Of a stretch of DNA of 64,000 nt, positions 7,328 through 15,945 are shown one piece after another. The translations under genes were made by a program, and so were the position numbers. The notes beneath the pieces are model-generated. The model saw nothing but the letters and a program-made list of their open reading frames with translations, was not told the DNA's origin and did no database searches. The DNA comes from Paracoccaceae bacterium (GTDB lineage: Bacteria; Pseudomonadota; Alphaproteobacteria; Rhodobacterales; Rhodobacteraceae), in NCBI GenBank assembly GCA_020446815.1, contig JAGRDY010000034.1, forward strand, positions 43,618-107,617. The letters are read 5' to 3'. The first letter of the stretch is position 1. Every line of letters begins with the position of its first letter.

Positions 7328-10029
7328 TGGTGCCCTTCAAGATACTCGTCGCGGTTTGCCTGGCCTATGTCTGCATGTTGTTCATGGTGGCCTTCGCCGC
7401 CGAAAGGCGGGCCCAGCGCGGGCAGATCGGCTGGTTGCGTTCGCCCCTGGTCTATACGCTGTCGCTGTCGATCTACTGCACGGCCTGGACCTTTTACGGC
7501 GCGGTCGGCTATGCGGCGCGGTCGGGGCTGGAATTCGTCACGATCTATCTCGGGCCGACGCTGGTGCTGGTGGGCTGGTGGTGGGTGTTGCGCAAGCTGG
7601 TACGGATCGGGCGCAGCCAGCATGTCACTTCGATCGCCGATCTGATTTCGGCGCGTTACGGCAAGTCGAATGTTCTGGGCGTGATCGTCACGCTGATGTC
7701 GGTGGTGGCGGCGACCCCCTATATCGCGTTGCAATTGCAGTCGGTGACGCTGTCATTCGGTGTATTTGCCTCTGGCGCGCCCGAGGGCTGGGCCACACCC
7801 GATCAGGGGGCGACGACATTGTGGCTGGCGGGGGGGCTGACGCTTTTCACCATCCTCTTCGGCACCCGCAATCTTGACGCCAATGAACGTCATCACGGCG
7901 TGGTCATGGCGATCGCGCTGGAAGCGGTGGTCAAGCTGGTGGCGTTGCTGGCCGTGGGCATCTTTACCGTCTGGAGCGTGGCCGGCGGCTTTGTCGATGT
8001 GCTGGCGCGCATCGATGCCTCGCCCATCGCAGACTGGCCGCTGGCGCCGGGGCGCTGGATCGGGCTGACCTTCGTTTCGGCGGCGGCGGTGCTGACCTTG
8101 CCACGGATGTTTCAGGTGATGGTGGTCGAGAATTCCGACGAGCGGCATCTGGCGACCGCTTCCTGGGCCTTCCCTCTCTATCTGATGCTGATGAGCCTGT
8201 TCGTCATCCCCATCGCGGTGGTGGGGCTGCAAGCCTTGCCGGAAGGGGCCAACCCCGATTTGTTCGTGCTGACGCTGCCCTTGACCCAAGGGCAGGGAAA
8301 GCTGGCGATGCTGGCGTTTCTGGGAGGCTTTTCCTCGGCCACCTCGATGGTCATCGTGGCGGCGATCGCATTGGCGACGATGGTGTCGAACCATGTCGTC
8401 ACCCCCCTGTGGCTTAGCCTGCGGCGCGGGGGGACACGCGCGCCGGGCGATGTGCGCGGCCTCGTGCTGATGTCGCGGCGCCTGTCGATCGCGGGCATTT
8501 TGGCGCTTGGCTATGGCTATTACCGGCTGTCGGGCGGCGGCGCGGCGCTGGCGGCGATCGGATTGATTTCCTTCGTGGGCGCGGCACAGATCCTGCCGTG
8601 TCTGCTTGGGGGCATCTTCTGGCGCGGAGGCACCGGGACGGGTGCGGCGCTTGGTCTTGGCACGGGGTTTCTGGTCTGGCTCTACACGCTTTATCTGCCG
8701 TCTTTCGGCACTGGCGGGCTGTTGTCAGAGACGCTGATGACGGCGGGGCCATGGGGGATCGGCTGGCTCAGGCCACAGGCCTTGCTGGGGATCGACACGC
8801 TCGACCCGCTGTTGCATGCCATCTTCTGGTCTCTGGTTCTCAATACCGCGGGTTATGTCCTGGGCTCGCTGGCAACCTTTCCAGGGCCGGTGGAGCGGAT
8901 GCAGGGTGTGGCCTTCGTCAATGTCTTTGACCACGATCCAGTAGCGCGCGGATGGTCGCGCGGCGGCGCCGAGGCCGAGGATCTTCTGGCGATGAGCCAG
9001 GGCATTCTGGGCGCCGAGGAAGCCCAGCAGTTTTTCCAGCGCGAGGCCGAAGCCCAGGGCAAGGCCGGATTCCTGCCCGAAACCACGCCGGATTTCATCG
9101 AACGGCTGGAGCGCAGGCTCGGCGGCGCGGTGGGGGCGGCAACGGCCCATGCGATGATCGCCCAGTTCGCGGTGGGCGCGGTGGTTTCGGCGCAGGATCT
9201 GATGGCGGTGGCCTCCGAGGCGCAGCAGATTCTGGAATACTCGACCCAGCTTGAAGCGAAATCCGATGAACTGGCGCGCACCGCGCGGCAATTGACGGAA
9301 GCCAATGACAAACTGACCGAACTTTCTGTGCAAAAGGATGCTTTCCTGAGTCAGATCAGCCATGAATTGCGAACGCCGATGACCTCGATCAGGGCGTTTT
9401 CGGAAATCTTGATGGATCGCGATCTGGCCAGTGACATGCAGCAGAAATACGCGGGCATCATCCATGACGAAACCATCCGGCTGACCCGGCTTCTGGATGA
9501 TCTTCTGGATCTGTCGGTGCTGGAAAACCGCAAGATGAAGCTGAACATCAAGGTGGCCAACCTGCATGATCTGATCGACCGCGCTGTGCGCTCGGCCAGC
9601 AATATCCGGCCCGAGCGGGACTTTGCCATTCGCCGGGACGTTTCGTCCGAACATATGCCGGTGGTCACCGATACCGACCGGCTGGTGCAGGTTTTCATCA
9701 ATCTGGTGTCCAACGCGCGCAAATATTGCGATGCGCCGCGCGCCGAAATGACCATCCATGCCCGTCAGCGCAAGGGGGGGATCATCGTCGATTTCATCGA
9801 CAACGGTTCGGGGATAGCCGGCAAGGCGCAAACCGTGGTCTTCGAGAAATTCACCCGCCTGACCGATACGGCGCGGGCGGGCGGGGCGGGGCTCGGGCTG
9901 GCGATCTGCCGCGAGATCATGGCCAATCTCGGTGGCACCATCGCCTATCTGCCGGGGCAGGGGGGGGCGGCCTTTCGTGTCACCCTGCCGATACGCCCCG
10001 GCGGCCGATCCGACAATGCCGATGGCTGA
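7327..10029 (+). CDS. SLC5 transporter-histidine kinase fusion (CrbS/CbrA-like)
   Basis: A protein of 900 residues. The first 560 or so form a sodium:solute-symporter-like membrane domain with about 13 helices. A linker and coiled stretch (LEYSTQLEAKSDELARTARQ) leads to a HisKA domain with phospho-acceptor His679 in SHELRTPMTSI. The HATPase domain follows, with the N box in NLVSNARKY, G1 in DNGSGIAG and the G2 region in GGAGLGLAI. Known relatives (CrbS, CbrA) couple a transporter domain to kinase control of acetate or carbon metabolism. The neighbouring ScfR regulator agrees with an acetate-type signal. The stand-alone receiver at 6595 is the obvious candidate partner. Confidence 0.9.
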   Translation: MVPFKILVAVCLAYVCMLFMVAFAAERRAQRGQIGWLRSPLVYTLSLSIYCTAWTFYGAVGYAARSGLEFVTIYLGPTLVLVGWWWVLRKLVRIGRSQHVTSIADLISARYGKSNVLGVIVTLMSVVAATPYIALQLQSVTLSFGVFASGAPEGWATPDQGATTLWLAGGLTLFTILFGTRNLDANERHHGVVMAIALEAVVKLVALLAVGIFTVWSVAGGFVDVLARIDASPIADWPLAPGRWIGLTFVSAAAVLTLPRMFQVMVVENSDERHLATASWAFPLYLMLMSLFVIPIAVVGLQALPEGANPDLFVLTLPLTQGQGKLAMLAFLGGFSSATSMVIVAAIALATMVSNHVVTPLWLSLRRGGTRAPGDVRGLVLMSRRLSIAGILALGYGYYRLSGGGAALAAIGLISFVGAAQILPCLLGGIFWRGGTGTGAALGLGTGFLVWLYTLYLPSFGTGGLLSETLMTAGPWGIGWLRPQALLGIDTLDPLLHAIFWSLVLNTAGYVLGSLATFPGPVERMQGVAFVNVFDHDPVARGWSRGGAEAEDLLAMSQGILGAEEAQQFFQREAEAQGKAGFLPETTPDFIERLERRLGGAVGAATAHAMIAQFAVGAVVSAQDLMAVASEAQQILEYSTQLEAKSDELARTARQLTEANDKLTELSVQKDAFLSQISHELRTPMTSIRAFSEILMDRDLASDMQQKYAGIIHDETIRLTRLLDDLLDLSVLENRKMKLNIKVANLHDLIDRAVRSASNIRPERDFAIRRDVSSEHMPVVTDTDRLVQVFINLVSNARKYCDAPRAEMTIHARQRKGGIIVDFIDNGSGIAGKAQTVVFEKFTRLTDTARAGGAGLGLAICREIMANLGGTIAYLPGQGGAAFRVTLPIRPGGRSDNADG

Positions 10030-10462
10030 TCGGGCGAAGGCAAAGCCGGTGATTTCGCGCACCTGCGATGAGATGATCGCCCGGATGGCCCCCGATCTGC
10101 GCCCCGGAGAGTTCGTTTTCGTCACCACCCGCGAGGACAGTCTGGCCCAGACGTTGCTGCCCGGAGCCGTCGCCCTGTTTCGCGAGGATGAGGGGTTTTC
10201 GCTGATCGTTCCGCTGGCCCTGGCTCAGGACAGCGGGCTGGGCGTCGATCATCCGATGCGGTGCATCACGCTCAGCGTCCATTCGGCGCTCGACGGGGTC
10301 GGGTTGACGGCGGCGGTGTCGGCGGCGCTCGGCCGGCAGGGGGTTCCTTGCAACATGGTGGCGGCCTATCACCACGATCATGTCTTCGTCCCTTCGGCGA
10401 TGGCCGAACGCGCCCTGGCCATACTGGCCGCTTTGCAGGCATCCGGCCAGGACGGCGGGTAA
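10022..10462 (+). CDS. ACT-like domain protein
   Basis: A 146-residue cytosolic protein whose start overlaps the kinase stop by 8 bases. The middle and end show a pattern typical of ACT/aspartokinase-like ligand-binding modules (CITLSVHSALDGVGLTAAVS and VPCNMVAAYHHDHVFVP). This resembles the COG3603-type predicted amino-acid-binding proteins. No catalytic motif is seen. It could sense a small ligand for the two-component group, but there is no direct evidence. Confidence 0.7.
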   Translation: MADRAKAKPVISRTCDEMIARMAPDLRPGEFVFVTTREDSLAQTLLPGAVALFREDEGFSLIVPLALAQDSGLGVDHPMRCITLSVHSALDGVGLTAAVSAALGRQGVPCNMVAAYHHDHVFVPSAMAERALAILAALQASGQDGG

Positions 10463-10547
10463 TGCGGCCGTGTGCGCGGCCGGGCGCATCAATACTTTGC
10501 TAACGCCGTTATGCCAGACCGGTTGCAGCAAGGGCCGGGAACCGGGC

Positions 10548-11585
10548 ATGAACGATACGTCGCCCCCATCTGTGTTGAAGCGCAAGGTCGAGGCGGGGGC
10601 GCCCTTCTCGGGGCGCATGGTCATGACGCCGAAAAAGGCGTTGCAGCAGGCTCTGGCCAAGACCGCGCAGGATTTGATGCAATTGCCGGTCGAGCCGATA
10701 TCGCTGCGCGAAACGCGCCTGTCGCTGGCCGAGATCCCCGAACATCTGGATGAACGGGCCTTGCTGGCGATTCTGTCGGGGCCGGGCGAAGCGCTGGGGC
10801 TGGCGGCATTGTCGCCCGCAACCCTGGCGACACTGATCGAAATGCAGACCACCGGGCGCATCGCGGCCGGCACCGTGGCGGCGCGCCGCCCGACCCGGAC
10901 CGATGCCGCCATGTCGACGGGGTTCATCAACCAGGTGCTGGGCGAGGTGGAGGTGCTTCTGGCGGCCGACCCGGCGATCGCCTGGGCCGGCGGGTTTCAG
11001 TATTCTTCCTATCTCGACGACCCGCGTCCGCTGGCGCTTTTGCTTGAGGATGTGGCCTATCGCACTTTCCAGATCACCCTTCGGTTTGGCGAGGCCGGCG
11101 CGCGCGAAGGCCGGTTCTTTCTGGCCCTTCCCGCGGAAGGGCGCGGGCCGGGCGGTGCCGCTTCGGGCGCGAATGCGGCCGAGGGCGGCGGCGGCGCGCT
11201 GCTTCGGGTTCAGGCGGAATGGGGGGCGCGGATCGAACAGGCGGTCCTGGCGGCGCGCACCCCGATCGAGGTTGTCCTGGAACGGCTGTCGCTGTCTTTG
11301 GGCGAGGTGATGGCGCTGCAACCCGGATCGCTGGTGCGGTTGCCGCCAAAGGCGCTTGACCATGTGCGCATCGAAGGCAGCGGCCGCCGCTTCGTCGCCC
11401 ATGCCAAGCTGGGTCAATGCGGTGACAAGCTGGCGGTGCGGGTGTTCATGGGTCGGCAAGGGGCGGCAAATGAGCCCGCCGCGCACAAGGCGCAACCCCT
11501 GAAGAAAGCCCTGCCCGGGCAGCAGGAAAACCCGAAAGAGGCATCCGGCAACACGCCGGAAAACGGTGCGAGCAAAGATGCCTGA
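10548..11585 (+). CDS. fliM: FliM-like flagellar motor switch protein
   Basis: A protein of 345 residues. The N-terminus (SVLKRKVEAG) fits the alphaproteobacterial FliM start. The middle resembles the CheC-like core, and the C-terminal third looks like a SpoA/FliN domain (VVLERLSLSLGEVMALQPGS, VAHAKLGQCGDKLAVRVF). The tail is Ala/Gly/Glu-rich and low-complexity. FliM normally forms the middle of the C-ring and binds phospho-CheY. No other flagellar gene lies nearby, so this is an isolated copy. In this order fliM is often found away from the main flagellar cluster, which I recall but cannot check. Confidence 0.75.
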   Translation: MNDTSPPSVLKRKVEAGAPFSGRMVMTPKKALQQALAKTAQDLMQLPVEPISLRETRLSLAEIPEHLDERALLAILSGPGEALGLAALSPATLATLIEMQTTGRIAAGTVAARRPTRTDAAMSTGFINQVLGEVEVLLAADPAIAWAGGFQYSSYLDDPRPLALLLEDVAYRTFQITLRFGEAGAREGRFFLALPAEGRGPGGAASGANAAEGGGGALLRVQAEWGARIEQAVLAARTPIEVVLERLSLSLGEVMALQPGSLVRLPPKALDHVRIEGSGRRFVAHAKLGQCGDKLAVRVFMGRQGAANEPAAHKAQPLKKALPGQQENPKEASGNTPENGASKDA

Positions 11586-11737
11586 CCGCATCGGTCACTG
11601 TGGTTTCGCCGGTAATCGGGCGGCATGAACCGCGCCCCGGTGAAATGGCGGGTCGAGGGATGATGCAGCGCCATTTTCGCCGGGATGCCCGACCCCGTTG
11701 TGGGTGGCGCCCCGCCTGGCCGCCCGGCAGACCTGCT

Positions 11738-12160
11738 TCAGCCGATTGGGGCCGCAAGCGCCGCCCTGAAAGGCTCGAGGTCGTAGCCCCATCGTGCCGC
11801 CGCCGCGATCAGTTCATCGGCGCAAACATCGCCTGCCTGCGCCAGCGCCCAGACGATCGACGACCGGTTTCCCGATGCGCAATAGGCAAAGACCGGGCCC
11901 TCTGCCGTTGTCATCGCCTTCTTTTGTGCGCCGATGTTGTCGCGGCTGATCGCGCCGCCGGTGACCGGGTTCATCACGAACTCCATCCCTGCCGCCTCGA
12001 CCAGCGCGCGAATTCGGTCGGCGTGGATTTCGGGTGGTATCTCGCTGTCGGGGCGGTTGCAGATGACCCGCACGAATCCGGCGGATCTGATCGCCGCCAC
12101 GTCGGCCGGAAAGATTTGCGGCGAAACCGCATAGATGGGTGTCAGGTTGCGGGGGCGCAT
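11738..12160 (-). CDS. TIGR01244/DUF442 family phosphatase
   Basis: A 140-residue protein with the rhodanese/dual-specificity-phosphatase-like fold of the DUF442 group. It starts MRPRNLTPIYAVSPQI and has the predicted P-loop YCASGNRSS, a C-x2-G-x-R-S arrangement with the nucleophilic Cys. In other bacteria the domain occurs alone or fused to Blh, a persulfide-dioxygenase-like protein involved in sulfide detoxification. Here it is a single domain, convergent with fliM and divergent from the dksA-like gene. Substrate unknown. Confidence 0.85.
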   Translation of the reverse strand: MRPRNLTPIYAVSPQIFPADVAAIRSAGFVRVICNRPDSEIPPEIHADRIRALVEAAGMEFVMNPVTGGAISRDNIGAQKKAMTTAEGPVFAYCASGNRSSIVWALAQAGDVCADELIAAAARWGYDLEPFRAALAAPIG

Positions 12161-12528
12161 TCTGCTCTCCTCGGGTGGCCTGCCGGCGATGGCCGGCCGG
12201 TAGGTCCGAACTCCCGATCATACCGGCGTTCGTGGCCATTGAAAAGACCGGCCCGCCAAAGCCTCCCGATCTGGCCGTTCCGCTCGATTCGGCCGCCGGG
12301 CCGACACAGGGCCGGCCCGCGCCCCCGGGGCGAGGCTGCCGGCGGCGGCCGGGCCTTCTGGCGCGCGTATCCGCAGGGCCTGCCGGAGGATTGTCTGCGC
12401 CCGATGCAATACATATATCATCCCTGAAACGGGATCGCGCCGTTACCGCACATCGCATGTTTGACTTGCATCAAAGCGGGTTACAGACGAGCCTGTGAAG
12501 ATTGGCGTGAGAGGCAAAGGAGTGAGAG
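12161..12528. other. 368-bp intergenic region between divergent genes
   Basis: No gene is supported here. The left part is GC-rich with no coding pattern on either strand. The right part is a promoter region for the DksA-like gene and contains an FNR-type site at 12461-12474 and an AAAGGAG ribosome-binding site before the ATG at 12529. Confidence 0.6.
12461..12474 (+). promoter_or_regulatory. FNR/FnrL-type box upstream of dksA-like gene
   Basis: TTGAC-N4-ATCAA matches the FNR/CRP-family consensus TTGAT-N4-ATCAA at nine of ten positions. It lies 54 bases before the start codon of the DksA-like gene. Oxygen- or NO-responsive control is therefore plausible. No binding data are implied. Confidence 0.6.
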
Positions 12529-12846
12529 ATGAAATCGGACGCGCGCCGCAGGGCCCAGATGGAAGCCCGCAAGGCCTACCTGTTGCGGCGTATCGCCGGG
12601 ATCGGGGCCGAGCTTGACAGCCATGAGGCCAAGGATTGGGAAGAGATGGCGGTAGAGCGTGAAACCGATGAGGTTCTCGAAGATCTCGGGCAGGCGGCCC
12701 AGCAGGAACTGCGGATGATAGACGCGGCCCTGGCGCGTATGGATGAAAACGAATATGGCGATTGTGTGCGCTGCGGTGCGCGGATTTCCGAGGAACGCCT
12801 CGATCTGATTCCGGCCACGCCTTTTTGTCCCAATTGCGCCGCCTAG
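12529..12846 (+). CDS. DksA/TraR C4-type zinc-finger protein
   Basis: A 105-residue protein. An N-terminal coiled-coil region (about 5-70, rich in Arg/Glu/Ala) is followed by a zinc finger with CVRCGARISEERL and CPNC, all four cysteines present (C-x2-C-x17-C-x2-C). It is shorter than classical DksA (about 150) and belongs to the short DksA/TraR class, which binds the RNA polymerase secondary channel. A well-placed AAAGGAG precedes the ATG. The FNR-type box upstream suggests oxygen-linked expression. Confidence 0.88.
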   Translation: MKSDARRRAQMEARKAYLLRRIAGIGAELDSHEAKDWEEMAVERETDEVLEDLGQAAQQELRMIDAALARMDENEYGDCVRCGARISEERLDLIPATPFCPNCAA

Positions 12847-12963
12847 GGTGTTGCCCCTGCGGTCCGCGTCGCAGGCGAATGGCTTTTGGAGCAGCAAGTC
12901 ATTGCCAATGCTGGCATTCGCCGTAGAATTGCGCGCAGTGTAACGCATCCGAAAAGGGCCGAG

Positions 12964-15036
12964 ATGCCGGAACCTGTCGCAAACCGTGTCACCGACGGCG
13001 TGGCCGTGATCACCATCGACAACCCGCCGGTCAATGCCTTGTCGGCCCCGGTGCGTGCGGGGTTGGCGGCCGCGCTTAGCGAGGCCGAAACCAGTGCTTC
13101 GGTGCGCGTCATCGTGCTGGCGGCGCGCGGGCGAAGCTGGCCGGTGGGGGCGGATATCCACGAATTCGACAAGCCGCCCGTCGGCCCGCCTTTGTCCGAG
13201 ATTTGCACGGCCATCGCGCTTTGCCCCAAACCTGTGCTGGCCGCGCTGCATGGCACGGCCCTGGGCGGCGGGCTGGAGCTTGCGCTGGTGGCCGATTACC
13301 GCCTGGCCGCGGCAGGCACCCGGCTGGGGTTTCCGGAAGTGTCGCTGGGGTTGTTGCCTGGTGCCGGGGGCACCCAGCGGCTGCCGCGCCTGATCGGGCC
13401 CAAGGCGGCGCTCGGGATGATGTTGTCGGGGCTGCCGATGCTGGCAAGGCGGGGGGTTGAACTGGGGCTGATTGACGAGGTGGTCACGGGCGATGTCGCC
13501 GTCGCGGCCGAGGAACTGGCGCAAAAGGTGGTCTCGGGGCTGCGCAGGCTGCGCCCCGGCCCACGGCCGGACCGGCTGCGCGAAGATCCGGCCCAGAGTC
13601 TGGCAGCCATCGCGGATGCACGAAAGGGCCTGCTGGGCCGGCGGCTGCCTGCGCCGGTACGCATCATCGACTGTGTCGAGGCGGCGCTGCTCTTGCCCGA
13701 AGAAGAGGGGGCGGCCTATGAAGCGGTCGCCTTTGGCGATCTGGTGGAATCGTCGCAATCGGCGGCGTTGCGCCATGCCTTCATCGCCGAACGCCGCGCC
13801 GGACACCCGCCGGAGCTGGAAGGTGTCTTGCCGCGCCCGGTCGCCCAGGTCGGGGTGATCGGCGCCGGGCCGGAAGGAACCGCCGCCACCTTGATGCTTC
13901 TCGCGGCCGGCTATTCGGTGATCCTGTTCGACCGCGTGACCGGCACGCTGGCCGAGGGGCTGGAACGGATTGCCACGGCCCATGAAATGGCTGTCGCGGC
14001 AGGAACGCTGTCGCCCGAACAACGTGAGGAAGCCTGGGACAGGGTCAGCGGTGCGGCTTCGCTGGCCGGTCTGGCCGCCTGCGATCTGGTGATCGAGGCG
14101 ACCGATCTGGACGAACCGGGCGTGGCGCGCCTGTTTGCCGAACTGGAGCGCGAATTGCGCCCCAGCACGGTGCTGGCGACGACCCATGGCGGCATCGACA
14201 TCGACCGCCTGGCCGGGGCCGGCAGCCGCGCCGACGATGTGATCGGGGTCTATTTTCACGACTATCAGGCCAACAAGCGATTGGTCGAGATCGTGACCGG
14301 AACAGCCACCGCGCCAGCCGTGACCGCGACCATCCTGGCATTGGTCCGCAAGACCGGCAAACTGGCGGTGCGCGCCCGCTCTGGTGCGGGGATGATCAGC
14401 CAAAGGCTGATGAGGGCCTATCATCTGATGGCGGAGGCGCTGATGGAGGCGGGCGCCTCGCCCTATGACATCGACCGCGCGATGGTTTCGTTCGGGTTTC
14501 GCCACGGCCCCTGCCAGGCTCTCGATCTGGAGGGGCTGGAAGGGAGCGCGGGGGGTGTGCCCGGCGGGTCCGCCCCCCCGACGATCCGCCAGCGGCTGGT
14601 GGCGGCAGGCCGGCTGGGGCGCGACGCCGGGCGCGGCTTTTACCGTTATGACGAGACCGGGCGCGGCGCGGAAGACCCCGAGGTGCTTGAACTGATTGAA
14701 TCCGTCCGGCGCGACAAGGGGATTGCCGCAAGATCGGTTTCGGGGCGCGAAATCCGTCACCGGGCCGTGGCGGCGATGGCCAACGAAGGCGCGCGTCTAC
14801 TGGGCGAAGGTGTCGCAAGCTGCCCGTTGGACATCGATCTGGTGATGCTGGCGGGGTTCGGCTTTCCGCGCTGGCGCGGCGGGCCGATGCAGACCGCCGA
14901 TCAGGCCGGTCTTTTGCGCATTCGCAACGACTTGCGCGATTACGCCCGCGAGGATGCGGATTTCTGGCAGCCCGCCGATCTCTGGGACGATCTGATCAAG
15001 AACGGACGGAAATTCGCCGATCTGAACGGCGGCTGA
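12964..15036 (+). CDS. FadJ-like enoyl-CoA hydratase / 3-hydroxyacyl-CoA dehydrogenase
   Basis: A 690-residue fusion. The N-terminal crotonase domain (about 1-250) has the oxyanion motif LHGTALGGGLELAL and the GFPEVSLGLLPGAGGTQRL segment holding the catalytic Glu. A Rossmann NAD domain follows (GVIGAGPEGTAATLML) and then two dehydrogenase C-terminal domains. The trifunctional enzyme family carries out hydration and oxidation in fatty-acid beta-oxidation. Oddities lie in the dehydrogenase site: the usual G-x-H-F-F segment reads GVYFHDYQ, so Tyr430 replaces the catalytic His with a His two residues on, and the usual SNTS segment reads TTHGG. The domain may be altered or inactive. It may also prefer an unusual substrate. 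Confidence 0.85.
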   Translation: MPEPVANRVTDGVAVITIDNPPVNALSAPVRAGLAAALSEAETSASVRVIVLAARGRSWPVGADIHEFDKPPVGPPLSEICTAIALCPKPVLAALHGTALGGGLELALVADYRLAAAGTRLGFPEVSLGLLPGAGGTQRLPRLIGPKAALGMMLSGLPMLARRGVELGLIDEVVTGDVAVAAEELAQKVVSGLRRLRPGPRPDRLREDPAQSLAAIADARKGLLGRRLPAPVRIIDCVEAALLLPEEEGAAYEAVAFGDLVESSQSAALRHAFIAERRAGHPPELEGVLPRPVAQVGVIGAGPEGTAATLMLLAAGYSVILFDRVTGTLAEGLERIATAHEMAVAAGTLSPEQREEAWDRVSGAASLAGLAACDLVIEATDLDEPGVARLFAELERELRPSTVLATTHGGIDIDRLAGAGSRADDVIGVYFHDYQANKRLVEIVTGTATAPAVTATILALVRKTGKLAVRARSGAGMISQRLMRAYHLMAEALMEAGASPYDIDRAMVSFGFRHGPCQALDLEGLEGSAGGVPGGSAPPTIRQRLVAAGRLGRDAGRGFYRYDETGRGAEDPEVLELIESVRRDKGIAARSVSGREIRHRAVAAMANEGARLLGEGVASCPLDIDLVMLAGFGFPRWRGGPMQTADQAGLLRIRNDLRDYAREDADFWQPADLWDDLIKNGRKFADLNGG

Positions 15037-15100
15037 ATTTCACCCGGCCAAGCCACTCCGGCCCCTGGCCCTGGCCGTGTCAGGGCGCGCTCGGGCCGCC

Positions 15101-15316
15101 TCAGGCCAGGAAAACGCCGACCACCACCATCATCAACCCCAGCGCCGAGAGAAGCAGCGCGCCGAGATTGAGCGCCACGGCGCGTTGCAGCCGCGCCCGC
15201 AGCTGGGCGTCGGGCAGTCCCGCGCGCCTGGCCCTGGCCACGCCGATGATGCACCAGATCAATCCGGCAAGCCCCGCCACCGTCACCGCTGTCCCGATCC
15301 AGACGAGCCATTCCAT
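15101..15316 (-). CDS. Small membrane protein, 71 residues
   Basis: A short protein with two predicted membrane helices, LVWIGTAVTVAGLAGLIWCI and a second around LGALLLSALGLMMVVVGVFL, joined by a basic loop (RARRAGLPDAQLRARLQR). The inferred topology is a helical hairpin with the loop in the cytoplasm. The ATG at 15316 is the first Met before the hydrophobic part. Small two-helix proteins of this type are common in Rhodobacterales. No function is known to me. Confidence 0.75.
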   Translation of the reverse strand: MEWLVWIGTAVTVAGLAGLIWCIIGVARARRAGLPDAQLRARLQRAVALNLGALLLSALGLMMVVVGVFLA

Positions 15317-15404
15317 TGCCGTTCTCCCTCGCTTTTGCGCGTGCCGCCTAACCTGAAACGCCGTCTCGGAGCAAGAGCAGGTCTTGAAGCGGCAGGTCCG
15401 AGCC

Positions 15405-15530
15405 TCTATAGCGCTTCGACTTGACCTTGAATCGCGTGTTCGCTGTCTCTCCCCTTCGGTCGAACGCGAAAAGCGGTGCCCGATGCTTTGAGACGAAGCC
15501 GAAACGATTTGGTCAGAGGATCGACCATAG
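15405..15530. repeat. Possible dispersed intergenic element upstream of the DUF2312 gene
   Basis: The stretch between the small membrane protein and the DUF2312 gene contains TATAGCGCTTCGACTTGACC and a segment around GAACGCGAAAAGCGGTGCCC. The latter is reminiscent of the repeated AAAGCGGT-type intergenic elements of alphaproteobacteria. No second copy was found by eye in the window, so the repeat status is only a suspicion. Part of it may instead be the DUF2312 promoter. Confidence 0.3.
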
Positions 15531-15546
15531 AGCCGGAGAATTGACC

Positions 15547-15807
15547 ATGAACGATGCGGTTTCTGATGCAAGCTACAGTGTCACTGCCGATGAATTGCGC
15601 CAATTTATTGAGCGTTTCGAGCATCTTGAAGCGGAAAAGAAGGACATATCCGATCAGCAGAAAGAGGTGATGGCCGAAGCCAAGGGGCGCGGCTATGACA
15701 CCAGGGTGATCCGCAAGGTGATTGCCCTGCGCAAGCGTGACAAGGATGATCTGGCCGAAGAAGAGGCCGTGCTGGAGATGTACAAGGCAGCACTCGGGAT
15801 GGCCTAG
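15547..15807 (+). CDS. DUF2312 family protein
   Basis: An 86-residue soluble protein. The first half is charged and helical (LRQFIERFEHLEAEKKDISD, likely a coiled coil). The second half has KGRGYDTRVIRKVIALRKRD, the diagnostic core of the DUF2312/GapR family. GapR is a known nucleoid-associated protein of Caulobacter that binds overtwisted AT-rich DNA ahead of the replication fork. The length fits the family. The start at 15547 is the first Met before the conserved part. Confidence 0.88.
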   Translation: MNDAVSDASYSVTADELRQFIERFEHLEAEKKDISDQQKEVMAEAKGRGYDTRVIRKVIALRKRDKDDLAEEEAVLEMYKAALGMA

Positions 15808-15945
15808 CGATCGGGATCACCGGCTGGCCCGCAACGAATGGGGAGTTGGCGCTGCGCAGAGCCCCGATGGTGCCGGGCAGCGCGCGCTTTTCCGGAAGAC
15901 AGGCCTAGACAGGCGGGAGGCGGTTGTGTTCCTGCCCCGCCGCTT

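Noticed and set aside
12481-14760. 759-codon open frame opposite the FadJ-like gene
   Set aside because: Antisense shadow; no motifs, low-complexity Arg/Gln/His composition, and no ribosome-binding site.
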